A DNA stretch of 64,000 nucleotides, from contig NZ_JARUIU010000002.1 of NCBI RefSeq assembly GCF_029667115.1, forward strand, positions 372,001-436,000, written 5' to 3'. The notes beneath the pieces were generated by a model, which saw only the letters and a program-made list of their open reading frames with translations, ran no database searches and was not told the origin of the DNA. Origin of the DNA: Jeotgalibacillus sp. ET6. Lineage in GTDB: Bacteria; Bacillota; Bacilli; Bacillales; Jeotgalibacillaceae. Both the position numbers and the translations under genes were made by a program. Positions 26,354-35,474 of this stretch are shown piece after piece. Position 1 is the first letter of the stretch; every line of letters begins with the position of its first letter.

Positions 26354-27370
26354 ATGAAATCGAATATTACGATGAGAGATATAGCGGATGAACTTGGCGT
26401 TAGCAGTGTAACGGTATCAAAAGCGCTGAATGATAAAGAAGGAGTTAGTGATGAACTGAAGGAAAAAATAAAAGTGCTGGCAGAAAAAATGGGCTACCGT
26501 TATAATGCAGCAGCAAAGTCAATGAAAGAAGGCTGTTCTTATAATATAGGCGTGGTGATACCGGAGCGGTTTACCGGTATGAATCAATCCTTTTACTTAA
26601 ATGTACATCAGCATATTTCAAGGCTGCTTGAAAACCACGGTTATTATGGCATCCTGCATATATTGAGCAGCAAGGATGAGGCCGAATTGACGCTGCCAAG
26701 AATCTATTATGAACGAAAAGTAGACGGATTTATCATCTTGGGGCAGGTCAGTAAGGCGTATATAGAAAAAATTACAAGCGTGGATTTACCAAAAGTATTT
26801 CTGGATTTTTACGATGAACATGCAGAAATTGATTCTGTCATTACGGATAATTTTTACGGTGCATATGAACTGACAAATTTTCTGATTCAACAGGGGCATC
26901 GAGAGATTTCCTATGTGGGCAGTCTCTATTCTACCAGCAGTATTCAGGATCGATTTTTAGGATATTATAAATCGCTCCTTGAACATCATATTCAGCTGAA
27001 CCAGGAATACGTTCTCGATGATCGCGATGAGAAAGGGGCGTATATCGATATTATGCTTCCATCCCCTTTGCCTTCAGCATTTGTCTGCAATTGCGATCAG
27101 GTCGCCCATACTCTTGTTCAGAAGCTGAAACAGGAAGGCTACCGTGTTCCTGAAGATTGTTCAGTTGTTGGGTTTGACAATGATATTTATGCTTCTATCA
27201 CGACTCCGCCGCTTACGACTGTAGAGGTCGATATCGTGGAAATGGCGAACAATGCTATTACGATCATCATCGAAAAAATAAAAAATAAAGAGAAATCATT
27301 TGGCAGAACACTGGTAAAAGGGAAGATTGTCTACCGGGATTCAGTTAAAAAAATAGAAGCCGGCAATTAG
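26354..27370 (+). CDS. LacI-family transcriptional regulator, probable mannan-regulon repressor
   Basis: 338 aa. HTH at residues about 6-27 (TMRDIADELGVSSVTVSKAL), then a periplasmic-binding-protein-like sensor domain with NIGVVIPERF, VDGFIILGQ and CSVVGFDNDIYASITTPPLTTV. Start ATG 26354 follows GGAGG by about 7 bases; ATG 26348 is too close to it. It sits between the epimerase/GH130 pair and the second importer, and similar palindromes precede the neighbouring units, so it is the best candidate for their regulator. The inducer is likely a manno-disaccharide (inference). Confidence 0.88.
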   Translation: MKSNITMRDIADELGVSSVTVSKALNDKEGVSDELKEKIKVLAEKMGYRYNAAAKSMKEGCSYNIGVVIPERFTGMNQSFYLNVHQHISRLLENHGYYGILHILSSKDEAELTLPRIYYERKVDGFIILGQVSKAYIEKITSVDLPKVFLDFYDEHAEIDSVITDNFYGAYELTNFLIQQGHREISYVGSLYSTSSIQDRFLGYYKSLLEHHIQLNQEYVLDDRDEKGAYIDIMLPSPLPSAFVCNCDQVAHTLVQKLKQEGYRVPEDCSVVGFDNDIYASITTPPLTTVEVDIVEMANNAITIIIEKIKNKEKSFGRTLVKGKIVYRDSVKKIEAGN

Positions 27371-27398
27371 CGGCAGTGTAAGCGAGGGGGAGGCAAGT

Positions 27399-28025
27399 GT
27401 GAAGCAAAATCAAATCATTGCCTTTGTTCAATGGCTTTACAGAGGCATTATGCTAAGTCTGCACTTTTGGATTGCACTGCTTAGAGGAGCAGTCATCTAC
27501 AGCCTCGTGCCGGCAATGGGTGCACTGTTTGCTTCAACGGCGGCCATGCTTGAAAAGAAAGAGGATGAAGAGGTTCGAAGATCTTTTTGGTCAACATATC
27601 GTTCGCTGAAAAGTCACAAAGGTCTTTCTTTTTTCTTTTCTTTAACCTTTATTTTGATTGTTACACTGTTATTTTATCTAAATAGAGAATCCGGATCATT
27701 TGCTCTTCTGTCTACTATTATAGTATTTTACTTACTTGGTGTTGCGCTGCTTTTGCTTGTTTATTCTGCAGCCGTACTGACATTTTCTAACCCGCCAGGA
27801 CAAAGAGTATGGATCTACAGCTTTGTGTTAGCCTTCAGAAACCTCCCTCGATCCATTCTTCTTCTTTTGCTAGTTTGGATTTTGACTGCTCTTTTAATGT
27901 TTAACATGGTTCTTTTTATTGTACTTGCTCCATTTGCAGCCGGTCTAAGCACACAGCTTTTGATTAGCGGCGTCGTTAAGGGGCAGTTCCAGCCTGCACA
28001 TAAACAGGCGGCTGCTGGAAAATAA
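27399..28025 (+). CDS. YesL-like DUF624 membrane protein
   Basis: 208 aa with four to five hydrophobic segments. The start region, WLYRGIMLSLHFWIALLRG, and the following AVIYSLVPAMGALFAS match the YesL/DUF624 family, common beside sugar ABC importers and polysaccharide-degradation genes in Bacillus. The biochemical role is unknown. GTG start behind GGGGGAGG; 28 bases after the LacI gene, so probably co-transcribed. Confidence 0.8.
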   Translation: MKQNQIIAFVQWLYRGIMLSLHFWIALLRGAVIYSLVPAMGALFASTAAMLEKKEDEEVRRSFWSTYRSLKSHKGLSFFFSLTFILIVTLLFYLNRESGSFALLSTIIVFYLLGVALLLLVYSAAVLTFSNPPGQRVWIYSFVLAFRNLPRSILLLLLVWILTALLMFNMVLFIVLAPFAAGLSTQLLISGVVKGQFQPAHKQAAAGK

Positions 28026-28044
28026 GCGTCTCTTTTTTATTAAT

Positions 28045-28072
28045 GGAAGCCTTAAAGGGTTTCCTTTTTTTT
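28045..28072 (+). terminator. Terminator after the DUF624 gene
   Basis: GGAAGCC TTAAA GGGTTTCC followed by eight T. Confidence 0.8.
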
Positions 28073-28157
28073 ATGCATCAGTACAATGCAGCTCTCTCTA
28101 AAAATCTAGTGATCTTAAATAGTTAGAAAATAGGTAATTTTTAAAAATCCAATTGAC

Positions 28158-28172
28158 AAGAAAGCGGTTTCA
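28158..28172 (+). promoter_or_regulatory. cre-like CcpA site overlapping the importer-2 promoter
   Basis: AAGAAAGCGGTTTCA fits the cre consensus WTGNAANCGNWNNCW with one mismatch. It touches a TTGACA at 28153 and a TATAAA at 28174 (15-base spacer), a position expected for catabolite repression. Confidence 0.6.
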
Positions 28173-28196
28173 TTATAAAGTGGAATAGTAATATTA

Positions 28197-28211
28197 ACTT
28201 AAACGATAACT
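28197..28211. promoter_or_regulatory. LacI-type operator (mannan regulon)
   Basis: ACTTAAACGATAACT matches the reverse complement of the 23854 site at 13 of 15 positions and lies about 18 bases downstream of the -10 box of importer 2. Confidence 0.7.
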
Positions 28212-28236
28212 TAATAAAAGGGGAAGGGGTAATTAC

Positions 28237-29571
28237 ATGAATGTTAAGAAGTTTCTGATGGCCGGTTCGATGCTTACGTTAGCTCTTGCAGGGTGTTCTG
28301 GAAGTGATGAAGAAAATGGCGGAGGGAGTACAGAAGCAGATACCAGCTGGCAGGAAATGGATCCTGAAGAGATCGAAGGTGAAATCACCGTCATTACGCA
28401 GCGTACGGATATTGTAGATACTGTTTTTCAGGATTATGAAAAAGAGTTTCAAAAAACCTATCCAAATGTTGAGGTGAACTTTGAAGCACTAACGGATTAT
28501 GGCGGAGAAATTATGCCCCGAATGAATACTGACCAGTATGGGGATGTTCTGCTTATTCCGGTACAGGTTCCGATCGAAGAAATTCCGAGGTATTTTGAAC
28601 CGCTTGGTGAGCTATCAGAAATGGAAGAGCAATATCGCGGGGTGGAGGAAAGAGCAGTTGACGGTACGGTATACGGCATTCCAATTGCGGTTTCCTACAC
28701 GGGAGTCATCTATAACAATTCCGTTTTTGAAGAGGCTGGAGTAACGGAGCTCCCACAGACTCCTGATGAATTTTTAACAGCATTGGACAGGGTTAAGCAA
28801 AATACAGATGCCATTCCTTTGTATACGAACTATGCGGCTGGCTGGCCGTTGACTCAATGGCAGGGAGCTCTTCCAACAGTGGCCGGAGATACAGCTTACT
28901 ATAATCAAACCATGCCGCATGAAAAAGATCCTTTCTCTCCCGGTAAGCCTCATTACGAGCTTTACAAGGTCATGTACGATGCAGCTGAGCAGGGGCTGAT
29001 CGAAGGAGATCCTCTGACCACGGACTGGGAAGCATCAAAAGTGATGATGAACAATGGAGAAATCGCCACTATGGTTTTGGGATCATGGGCGCTTGAGCAA
29101 ATACAGGGGGCAGGGGAAAATGCCGAAGATATTGCCATGATGCCATTTCCGACTAATGCAGATGAAGTATTTTTCCCGCTGGGTGCTGACTTAAATATTG
29201 GAGTAAATAAAAATAGTGAAAATAAAGAAGCAGCGCTCGCCTGGGTGGATTGGTACATCAATGATTCGGGCTATGCTGTGGAGCAGGCTGGCGGCATCAG
29301 TGCTTCTTATGAGGTTGAACTTCCGGAAGATCTGGCAGCACTTGAAGAGCAGGGAATTCAGTTTCTTCTTCAGGATCCAGCAAAAGAGGGAGAAGAAGGA
29401 CTTTTAGATGAAGTAGACAAAGAATCAGAAGTTGGGCTTTGGCTGGAAGACCGCAAGAAAGTCTTAATTGAAGCGGCGATCGGCAATCGGGATGAAACAT
29501 TCGATGAACTGATGGAACAGTGGAATGAAGATTGGAATGCAGCAGTTGATGAGGTAGCTGCAAACCAATAA
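28237..29571 (+). CDS. ABC sugar importer 2: solute-binding lipoprotein
   Basis: 444 aa. Lipoprotein signal ending LALAGC (Cys about 19), then an acidic linker and a family-1 sugar-binding fold: EITVITQRTDIVDTVFQDYE, VYGIPIAVSYTGVIYNN, MVLGSWALEQI. Like other such proteins it would bind an oligosaccharide and pass it to the permeases. The unit has both the shared operator and a cre-like site, so its ligand is probably a manno-oligosaccharide. Good ribosome site (AAGGGGAAGGGG) before ATG 28237. Confidence 0.9.
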   Translation: MNVKKFLMAGSMLTLALAGCSGSDEENGGGSTEADTSWQEMDPEEIEGEITVITQRTDIVDTVFQDYEKEFQKTYPNVEVNFEALTDYGGEIMPRMNTDQYGDVLLIPVQVPIEEIPRYFEPLGELSEMEEQYRGVEERAVDGTVYGIPIAVSYTGVIYNNSVFEEAGVTELPQTPDEFLTALDRVKQNTDAIPLYTNYAAGWPLTQWQGALPTVAGDTAYYNQTMPHEKDPFSPGKPHYELYKVMYDAAEQGLIEGDPLTTDWEASKVMMNNGEIATMVLGSWALEQIQGAGENAEDIAMMPFPTNADEVFFPLGADLNIGVNKNSENKEAALAWVDWYINDSGYAVEQAGGISASYEVELPEDLAALEEQGIQFLLQDPAKEGEEGLLDEVDKESEVGLWLEDRKKVLIEAAIGNRDETFDELMEQWNEDWNAAVDEVAANQ

Positions 29572-29592
29572 ATAAAAGAGATAAAAAGCGGG

Positions 29593-29624
29593 AAGAAAGT
29601 GTAGATCCTTGCACTTTCTTTTCT
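29593..29624 (+). terminator. Intra-operon hairpin between binding protein and permease
   Basis: AAGAAAGTG and CACTTTCTT pair around a 10-base loop, followed by TTCTGTTT. It probably attenuates permease expression rather than ending the operon. Confidence 0.55.
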
Positions 29625-29714
29625 GTTTATCATGATGTTTTCAACATTGAGCATTCTGCCGTTAATACCAGGCATTCATCATATGTCTTTACTTGGTTTG
29701 GGGAGGGGTAAGCC

Positions 29715-30590
29715 ATGTTTCGTTTTTCAAAATTATCATATAGCGCACAGCGGAGGGTAGTCATCTTTTCGTTTTCCTTAATTCCTGTAGTCCTGCTTCT
29801 GACTTTTTCTTACTTGCCGGTATTTAATATGTTTCAATACAGCTTTACTGATTGGGACGGCTTTAGTGAAATGGAATTTGTGGGAATTGAAAATTATATT
29901 ACGATTTTTACCAATCCTGAGTATTTTTCTGTTTTTAAAGTAAGTCTATATTATTTCGTGGCCACCTTCTTTCAAATGGGCATTGCGCTCTATTTCGCTA
30001 CCATTTTAAGTTACCAGGTGCGATTTAAAAATTTCTTTAAAGGGGTTCTCTTTTTTCCATTTCTGCTCAATGGGGTAGCGATTGGATTTATGTTTTTACT
30101 ATTTTTCCGACCAGAAGGGACACTTGACACTATCCTGCACGCCCTGGGATTAAGTGAATACATAAAGCTGTGGCTTGGCAACCCGGATATTATCAATATA
30201 TCGCTCGCGGGAACTTCAATTTGGAGATATATGGGCTTTAATTTCTTAATCTTCCTTGGGGCAATTTCGTCCATTGATAAAGAGATTTACGAAGCTGCTG
30301 AAATAGATGGGGCGAATAAATGGCATCAATTCAGGTACATCATTCTGCCGGGGATTAAAATGATAGTTTCATTAAACCTCATTCTTGCGATCAGCGGTGC
30401 CTTAAGTGCTTTTGAAATTCCGTATATTATGACAGGTGGTTCAAACGGGAGCGAAACGTTCGTCATTCAAACAGTAGATACCGCATTTAAATATGGAAAA
30501 ATAGGTCTGGGATCCGGGATGGCGGTTGTCCTTTTGCTGATCGTCATCGTGGTTACAGTTATGCAGCGTAAGCTCGTTAAGGAGGATTGA
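29715..30590 (+). CDS. ABC sugar importer 2: permease, MalF-type
   Basis: 291 aa, six predicted membrane helices. EAA loop EIYEAAEIDGANKWHQFRYI is complete, and GGSNGSETFVIQTVDTAF resembles the usual extracytoplasmic loop. Starts at ATG 29715 behind GGGGAGGGGTAAGCC. It pairs with the next permease (2-base gap) and the binding protein upstream; again no ATPase gene. Confidence 0.9.
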   Translation: MFRFSKLSYSAQRRVVIFSFSLIPVVLLLTFSYLPVFNMFQYSFTDWDGFSEMEFVGIENYITIFTNPEYFSVFKVSLYYFVATFFQMGIALYFATILSYQVRFKNFFKGVLFFPFLLNGVAIGFMFLLFFRPEGTLDTILHALGLSEYIKLWLGNPDIINISLAGTSIWRYMGFNFLIFLGAISSIDKEIYEAAEIDGANKWHQFRYIILPGIKMIVSLNLILAISGALSAFEIPYIMTGGSNGSETFVIQTVDTAFKYGKIGLGSGMAVVLLLIVIVVTVMQRKLVKED

Positions 30591-30592
30591 AT

Positions 30593-31426
30593 ATGAATGC
30601 ACTGAAAAAAACATTGGGTGCTGTTGTGAAATACGGTTCACTCATAATCGGGGCTGTCGTAGCGATTATCCCGATCATCGCGATCTTCTTTGCCTCGTTT
30701 AAAACAAGTGGAGAATATACAACTACTGGTCCTTTGACGCCGCCTGAGGACTGGACGTTCATTGAAAACTATATACGCGCATTTACGGAAGGGAATATGT
30801 TGACGGGTTTTTTGAATATCCTGATTATACTGTTTGCAGCGATTATCGGTTCTACGTTGACAGGATCTATGGTTGCCTTTGTTTTAAACCGGTTTGATTT
30901 CAGGGGAAGCAAGATTCTCATCGGTGCTTTTTTGCTTGCGACATTAATCCCAGCTGTGACCACTCAGGTAGCGACATTTCAAATTATCGAGGGGCTTGGT
31001 GCCTTCAATACAAGGTGGGCAGCCATTCTGCTTTATCTTGGCACAGATATCATTGCAGTTTATATTTTCCTGCAATTTATGCAGTCGATATCTGTTTCTC
31101 TGGATGAATCCGCCATGCTTGATGGGGCTTCCTATGTTGATATCTACACCCGGATTATCCTGCCTCTCCTAAAGCCTGCGATTGTAACGGTAATTATCGT
31201 AAAAGGGGTCAATGTTTATAATGATTTTTACACCCCTTTCCTGTATATGCCAAAAAGTGACCTGCATGTTATTTCCACAGCCCTATTTAAATTCAAGGGA
31301 CCTTATGGTTCTGAATGGGAAGTCATCTGCGCCGGTGTCATGATTGCGATCATCCCAACTTTGATTGCCTTCTTGGCTCTGCAAAAATACATTTACAACG
31401 GGCTTACACAGGGTTCGGTTAAATAA
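30593..31426 (+). CDS. ABC sugar importer 2: permease, MalG-type
   Basis: 277 aa, six predicted helices, ending YIYNGLTQGSVK as most MalG-type permeases do. EAA loop SLDESAMLDGASYVDIYTRI is seen. ATG 30593 is preferred to TTG 30587 because AGGAGG is 7 bases upstream. It lies 2 bases after the first permease and 25 before the GH113 gene, so transport and intracellular hydrolysis are co-expressed. Confidence 0.9.
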   Translation: MNALKKTLGAVVKYGSLIIGAVVAIIPIIAIFFASFKTSGEYTTTGPLTPPEDWTFIENYIRAFTEGNMLTGFLNILIILFAAIIGSTLTGSMVAFVLNRFDFRGSKILIGAFLLATLIPAVTTQVATFQIIEGLGAFNTRWAAILLYLGTDIIAVYIFLQFMQSISVSLDESAMLDGASYVDIYTRIILPLLKPAIVTVIIVKGVNVYNDFYTPFLYMPKSDLHVISTALFKFKGPYGSEWEVICAGVMIAIIPTLIAFLALQKYIYNGLTQGSVK

Positions 31427-31451
31427 TTTGTTTTAGGAGGTTCATATAAAG

Positions 31452-32396
31452 ATGGATTTTATAAAAGGATTTACATTTGGCTGGGACAGCAGCAAAGGCG
31501 ACTTTAGAAAAGAGGAAGCAAAAGAGTCCCTTAGGCTGATGAAAGAGCGGACAGGCAGTGAAACTGTCATCCTTTCACTTGCTGCCCTCCAAGATACGGC
31601 CCATTCTACAGAAATTGATTTTAACGGCCCTCATATGGTAGAGGATGAAGAGTTGGTCGAGATGATTCAGTATGCAAGAACACTTGATTTGAAGGTCATC
31701 TTAAAGCCTACAGTCAATACGAGAGAAGGCACATGGCGAGCACATATTAATTTTTTTGATCTCGAGGTTCCATGCGAACCAAAATGGTCAGATTGGTTTG
31801 CAAGCTACACAGATTATCAGCTGCATTACGCGAAAATAGCCCAAAAAACAAAGTGTGAAATGCTGATTATCGGATGTGAAATGGTCCAGACGGAGCGGAG
31901 GGAAAACGAATGGCGTGCACTGATCGGTGAGATTCGAAAGGTTTACGGAGGACCGATCACTTATAATACTGATAAATATCAGGAAGCTAATGTGAGCTGG
32001 TGGGATGCAGTCGATGTGATTTCTTCAAGTGGCTATTACCCTATTACAGATTGGGATCGACAGCTTGATAGGATTGAAAAGATTATTAAACCCTATGATA
32101 AACCTTTTTTCTTTGCTGAGGCCGGTTGCCCAAGCAGGACGGGTTCGAGTATGATACCCAACGACTGGGAATTCCCGGGTGGAGTAGATTTAAAAGAACA
32201 AGCCGATTTTTACCGCGTTATGTTTGAAAAAACAAAAGATAGAGAATGGGTGCAGGGGTTCGGCCTGTGGGACTGGAACTGCCTTCTTCATAAGGAGGAG
32301 GACGCAGAGCAGGATCGGGGGTATGGAGTATATGGCAAGCCTGCGGAAAAAATAATAAAGGATTTTTACTCACCTGCTGCCGTTGCGAAAAGATAA
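31452..32396 (+). CDS. Intracellular GH113 beta-mannan-oligosaccharide hydrolase
   Basis: 314 aa TIM-barrel glycosidase without signal peptide. FIKGFTFGWDSSKGDFR at the N-terminus is typical of GH113. Acid/base Glu143 in LIIGCEMVQTE and nucleophile Glu223 in KPFFFAEAGC are in place. GH113 enzymes are endo-beta-1,4-mannanases or reducing-end mannosidases; with no export signal and a place at the end of an importer operon, this one most likely trims imported oligosaccharides. RBS AGGAGG; a strong terminator follows. Confidence 0.9.
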   Translation: MDFIKGFTFGWDSSKGDFRKEEAKESLRLMKERTGSETVILSLAALQDTAHSTEIDFNGPHMVEDEELVEMIQYARTLDLKVILKPTVNTREGTWRAHINFFDLEVPCEPKWSDWFASYTDYQLHYAKIAQKTKCEMLIIGCEMVQTERRENEWRALIGEIRKVYGGPITYNTDKYQEANVSWWDAVDVISSSGYYPITDWDRQLDRIEKIIKPYDKPFFFAEAGCPSRTGSSMIPNDWEFPGGVDLKEQADFYRVMFEKTKDREWVQGFGLWDWNCLLHKEEDAEQDRGYGVYGKPAEKIIKDFYSPAAVAKR

Positions 32397-32407
32397 CTAT
32401 TAAGCGC

Positions 32408-32468
32408 TTGAGACAATCGTCAGCTGCAATTAACAGTAGCAGTATACTAATTGCTCAAGCGCTTTTCT
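32408..32468 (+). terminator. Terminator after the importer 2/GH113 operon
   Basis: AAGCGCTTGAG and CTCAAGCGCTT form an 11-bp stem, extended by CAAT/ATTG, followed by TTCTATTTT. Confidence 0.8.
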
Positions 32469-32556
32469 ATTTTCTGCGTCAGTGATAAATAAACGAGAAA
32501 AGGTCCAAACTTTAGCTGCTTTCCATTTATTCTAATTAATTATTTGTGTTTAATAA

Positions 32557-32562
32557 TATAAT
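32557..32562 (+). promoter_or_regulatory. -10 box of the beta-mannosidase promoter
   Basis: TATAAT about 100 bases before the GH2 gene, in AT-rich DNA; no clear -35 partner. The operator-like palindrome starts 4 bases after it. Confidence 0.45.
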
Positions 32563-32566
32563 AAAG

Positions 32567-32581
32567 AGCTAATCGATAACT
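32567..32581. promoter_or_regulatory. LacI-type operator (mannan regulon)
   Basis: AGCTAATCGATAACT matches the reverse complement of the 23854 site at 12 of 15 positions, right after the TATAAT box. Confidence 0.62.
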
Positions 32582-32666
32582 TAATTCATTCTTTGTGACA
32601 TAGACTTGTTTATTCTCCGTTAATACATGTTAGGAATCTAAGCTTTAAGTGAAGGAGTAGGTTTAC

Positions 32667-35144
32667 ATGCAAATCAAGTTAAATGGTTCTTGGGAAATGA
32701 AAACGAAGGGTGAAGAAAAAATCATTGAAGCTGTCGTACCTGGCTCTGTAATGAATGATTTACTGCAGGCGAAACAAATAGATGATCCATTTTTTCGGGA
32801 TCATGAAGACCAGGCATATGATATAGCTGCGAAGGATTATGTATATAGCATGAAGTTTACAGTATCCAGCGACTTACTGGGGTATGATCGGGTGCTGGTA
32901 AGATTTGAGGGATTGGACACGCTTACAGAAATTCACTTAAACGGGTATGAAGTAGCTCAAACAGATAATATGCATCGAATCTACGAATTCGATGTTAAAG
33001 ATTTTCTGGTGGAAGGACAAAATACCCTGCGTGTAACACTTTTCTCACCTATTCAATTTATAGCTGAAAAACACGCACAGCAGCCTCTTAATGGAGTGGA
33101 ACATGCGATTGAAGGCTATCAATCTATTCGGAAAGCTCACAGCATGTTCGGCTGGGACTGGGGGCCGAAGATACCAGATCAGGGGATTTGGCGGGACGTT
33201 TCGCTCTTGGGTTTTAATGAAGCACGGATTGAAGATGTTTATGTTCAACAACATCATTCATCATGCAGGGTGAAGCTTGATGTAAAAGTTTCAACGGAAA
33301 AATGGAAGAGTGGGGACATGGGTATGGAGGTTTCAATTCTTTCTCCTCAAGGAACAGTGTGGCATGAACATGTTAAGACTGACCAGACTCAAGAAACCAT
33401 TTCTTTTACAATTGAGAATCCGGATTTATGGTGGCCAAATGGCTATGGCAATCAGCCACTTTATCGCGTAAAAACAGAGCTGAAAAAGGATGGAAGGACT
33501 GTCGATGCAAAGGAAATGACGATTGGCCTGCGCACAATTGAAGTAAAGCATGAACCGGATCAATGGGGTGAATCCTTTGCTTTTAGGGTAAATGGTCTTT
33601 CCTTGTTTGCGATGGGGGCCAATTATATTCCCGAAGACAGCCTGCTTCCGCGGACAAATGCTAAGCGGACAGAAAAGCTGATCCGGGACTGTACGGAAGC
33701 AAATTTTAATATGATCAGAGTCTGGGGCGGAGGTCATTATCCGGATGATTATTTTTACGACTTATGCGACCAATACGGCTTGATTGTCTGGCAGGATTTT
33801 ATGTTTGCCTGCAGTGTATATGATATAACGAAGGAGTTTGAACACACAATAAAGTGGGAAGCCGTTGATACGATAAAACGAATCCGGCATCACGCAAGCC
33901 TCGGCATGTGGTGTGGAAATAATGAAGTGGAGGAAGCGTGGGAGCACTGGGGATGGCCGGAGAGATCCAAATACAGGAGTCATTATATTAAATTATTTGA
34001 AGGGCTGCTGCCTGATCTAGTTGAACAGCTTGATCCCCAGACGTTTTACTGGTCCTCCTCGCCTTCTTCAGGAGGCAGCTTTGATCAGCCTAAAAACCCT
34101 GATGTTGGGGATGTTCATTATTGGGAAGTGTGGCACGGATTAAAGCCTTTTACCGAGTATCGAAAGTATCATTTCAGATTTTGCTCAGAATTTGGTTTTC
34201 AGTCCTTTCCATCACTTAAAACAGTCAAAACATATACGTTGCCTGAGGATCGAAATGTTTTTTCGTATGTTATGGAAAAGCATCAGAAAAATGACGGGGC
34301 AAACGGAAAAATACTTTCGTATTTAGCGGATACGTTTTTGTACCCGAAAGACTTTGATTTCCTGCTGTATACGTCCCAATTACTGCAGGGAGAAGCAATC
34401 AAATATGGGGTGGAGCACTGGAGAAGAAATAGAGGGAGATGCATGGGATCACTTTATTGGCAGCTGAACGACTGCTGGCCTGTGGCTTCCTGGTCAAGCG
34501 TGGATTACTATGGAAGGTGGAAGGCACTTCATTATTTTGCTAAAAGGTTTTACGCTCCTGTTCTGCTTTCGTTGAAGGAGGAGGGGACTGGTGTTGAACT
34601 GCATGTAACGAATGATACCCTTCAGGATGTAACAGCTGAAATTGAATGGAAGCTGCGCACAAATAGTTCTGAAATTCTGAAACAAGGAAAAATGAAAAAA
34701 GACATTCCTTCTCTATCCGCTGTTATGTGCGAAGCGCTATCCTTTGCAGGCGAACTTGAAAAGAAAGCTAAAACAAGGGAGACCTATCTTGAAGCCGTGT
34801 TATTCCTTGATGGAAAACAAACTGCGTCTTCAACCGTGTTATTTACTAAGCCCAAGCATTTTGCTTTTCTTGACCCGGGGCTCAAATTTTCAGTTGAAGA
34901 AAAAGAGGATCACCTTCACCTAATAGTTTCTTCTTCTGCATTTGCCAAATACACGGAGCTTGATTTAAATGATGCAGACTGCACTTTCAGCGATAACTAT
35001 TTTGACATTTCAGCGGGAAGTCCTGTCTTCCTCACTGTACAAAAAGACAGCTTGAGTATTCCACTCAGTCTAGAACAATTTAAAAACCAGCTGAAAATTC
35101 GCAGTATATACGATAGCGCTCAACGATCCATGATCGAAGCATAA
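32667..35144 (+). CDS. GH2 beta-mannosidase
   Basis: 825 aa cytoplasmic enzyme that releases mannose from the non-reducing end of manno-oligosaccharides. N-terminal jelly-roll (to about 170), immunoglobulin-like domain (about 190-290), then the TIM barrel. Acid/base Glu420 in WCGNNEVEEAW and nucleophile Glu508 in FCSEFGFQSFPS are intact; MFGWDWGPKIPDQGIWRDV is a beta-mannosidase signature. RBS GAAGGAG before ATG 32667. Own promoter and operator. Length is normal for the family. Confidence 0.93.
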   Translation: MQIKLNGSWEMKTKGEEKIIEAVVPGSVMNDLLQAKQIDDPFFRDHEDQAYDIAAKDYVYSMKFTVSSDLLGYDRVLVRFEGLDTLTEIHLNGYEVAQTDNMHRIYEFDVKDFLVEGQNTLRVTLFSPIQFIAEKHAQQPLNGVEHAIEGYQSIRKAHSMFGWDWGPKIPDQGIWRDVSLLGFNEARIEDVYVQQHHSSCRVKLDVKVSTEKWKSGDMGMEVSILSPQGTVWHEHVKTDQTQETISFTIENPDLWWPNGYGNQPLYRVKTELKKDGRTVDAKEMTIGLRTIEVKHEPDQWGESFAFRVNGLSLFAMGANYIPEDSLLPRTNAKRTEKLIRDCTEANFNMIRVWGGGHYPDDYFYDLCDQYGLIVWQDFMFACSVYDITKEFEHTIKWEAVDTIKRIRHHASLGMWCGNNEVEEAWEHWGWPERSKYRSHYIKLFEGLLPDLVEQLDPQTFYWSSSPSSGGSFDQPKNPDVGDVHYWEVWHGLKPFTEYRKYHFRFCSEFGFQSFPSLKTVKTYTLPEDRNVFSYVMEKHQKNDGANGKILSYLADTFLYPKDFDFLLYTSQLLQGEAIKYGVEHWRRNRGRCMGSLYWQLNDCWPVASWSSVDYYGRWKALHYFAKRFYAPVLLSLKEEGTGVELHVTNDTLQDVTAEIEWKLRTNSSEILKQGKMKKDIPSLSAVMCEALSFAGELEKKAKTRETYLEAVLFLDGKQTASSTVLFTKPKHFAFLDPGLKFSVEEKEDHLHLIVSSSAFAKYTELDLNDADCTFSDNYFDISAGSPVFLTVQKDSLSIPLSLEQFKNQLKIRSIYDSAQRSMIEA

Positions 35145-35160
35145 AGGGAGGGCACTTTCA

Positions 35161-35214
35161 ATGAATGAAGATGTACGCATGCAATTTACCCGAGTGAGTA
35201 TTTATGTAAATTAA
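35161..35214 (+). CDS. 17-codon micro-ORF, possible gene remnant
   Basis: MNEDVRMQFTRVSIYVN. AAAGGGAGGG stands about 8 bases before the ATG, a gene-like site 16 bases after the mannosidase. The short length and following non-coding DNA suggest the stub of a lost operon gene, or chance. Confidence 0.3.
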   Translation: MNEDVRMQFTRVSIYVN

Positions 35215-35370
35215 AAATATAACGTGCAGGCTGTGATGCCAAGTTCATGCTTATTTTCATGTATGTGAGATGGGCTTCAGTGTATAGAGTTTACACTCGC
35301 ATTAGCTGGATCCTGTGGTTGAATTTTATTTGTTAACCCTCAGGAAATCATTCATATATATATTGCATAA

Positions 35371-35385
35371 ATAGAACGCTTTCAT
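35371..35385 (-). promoter_or_regulatory. cre-like CcpA site
   Basis: On the minus strand ATGAAAGCGTTCTAT fits WTGNAANCGNWNNCW with one mismatch. It lies 90 bases upstream of the SGNH esterase unit, in an otherwise featureless 260-base gap. Confidence 0.45.
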
Positions 35386-35474
35386 AAAAATGGATTAATC
35401 GAATGGTTGTTGATACGCAGGAGCCCCCTATTCATGCTACGATAAATGAATAGAAACGAGTAAGGAGGAAGAAG

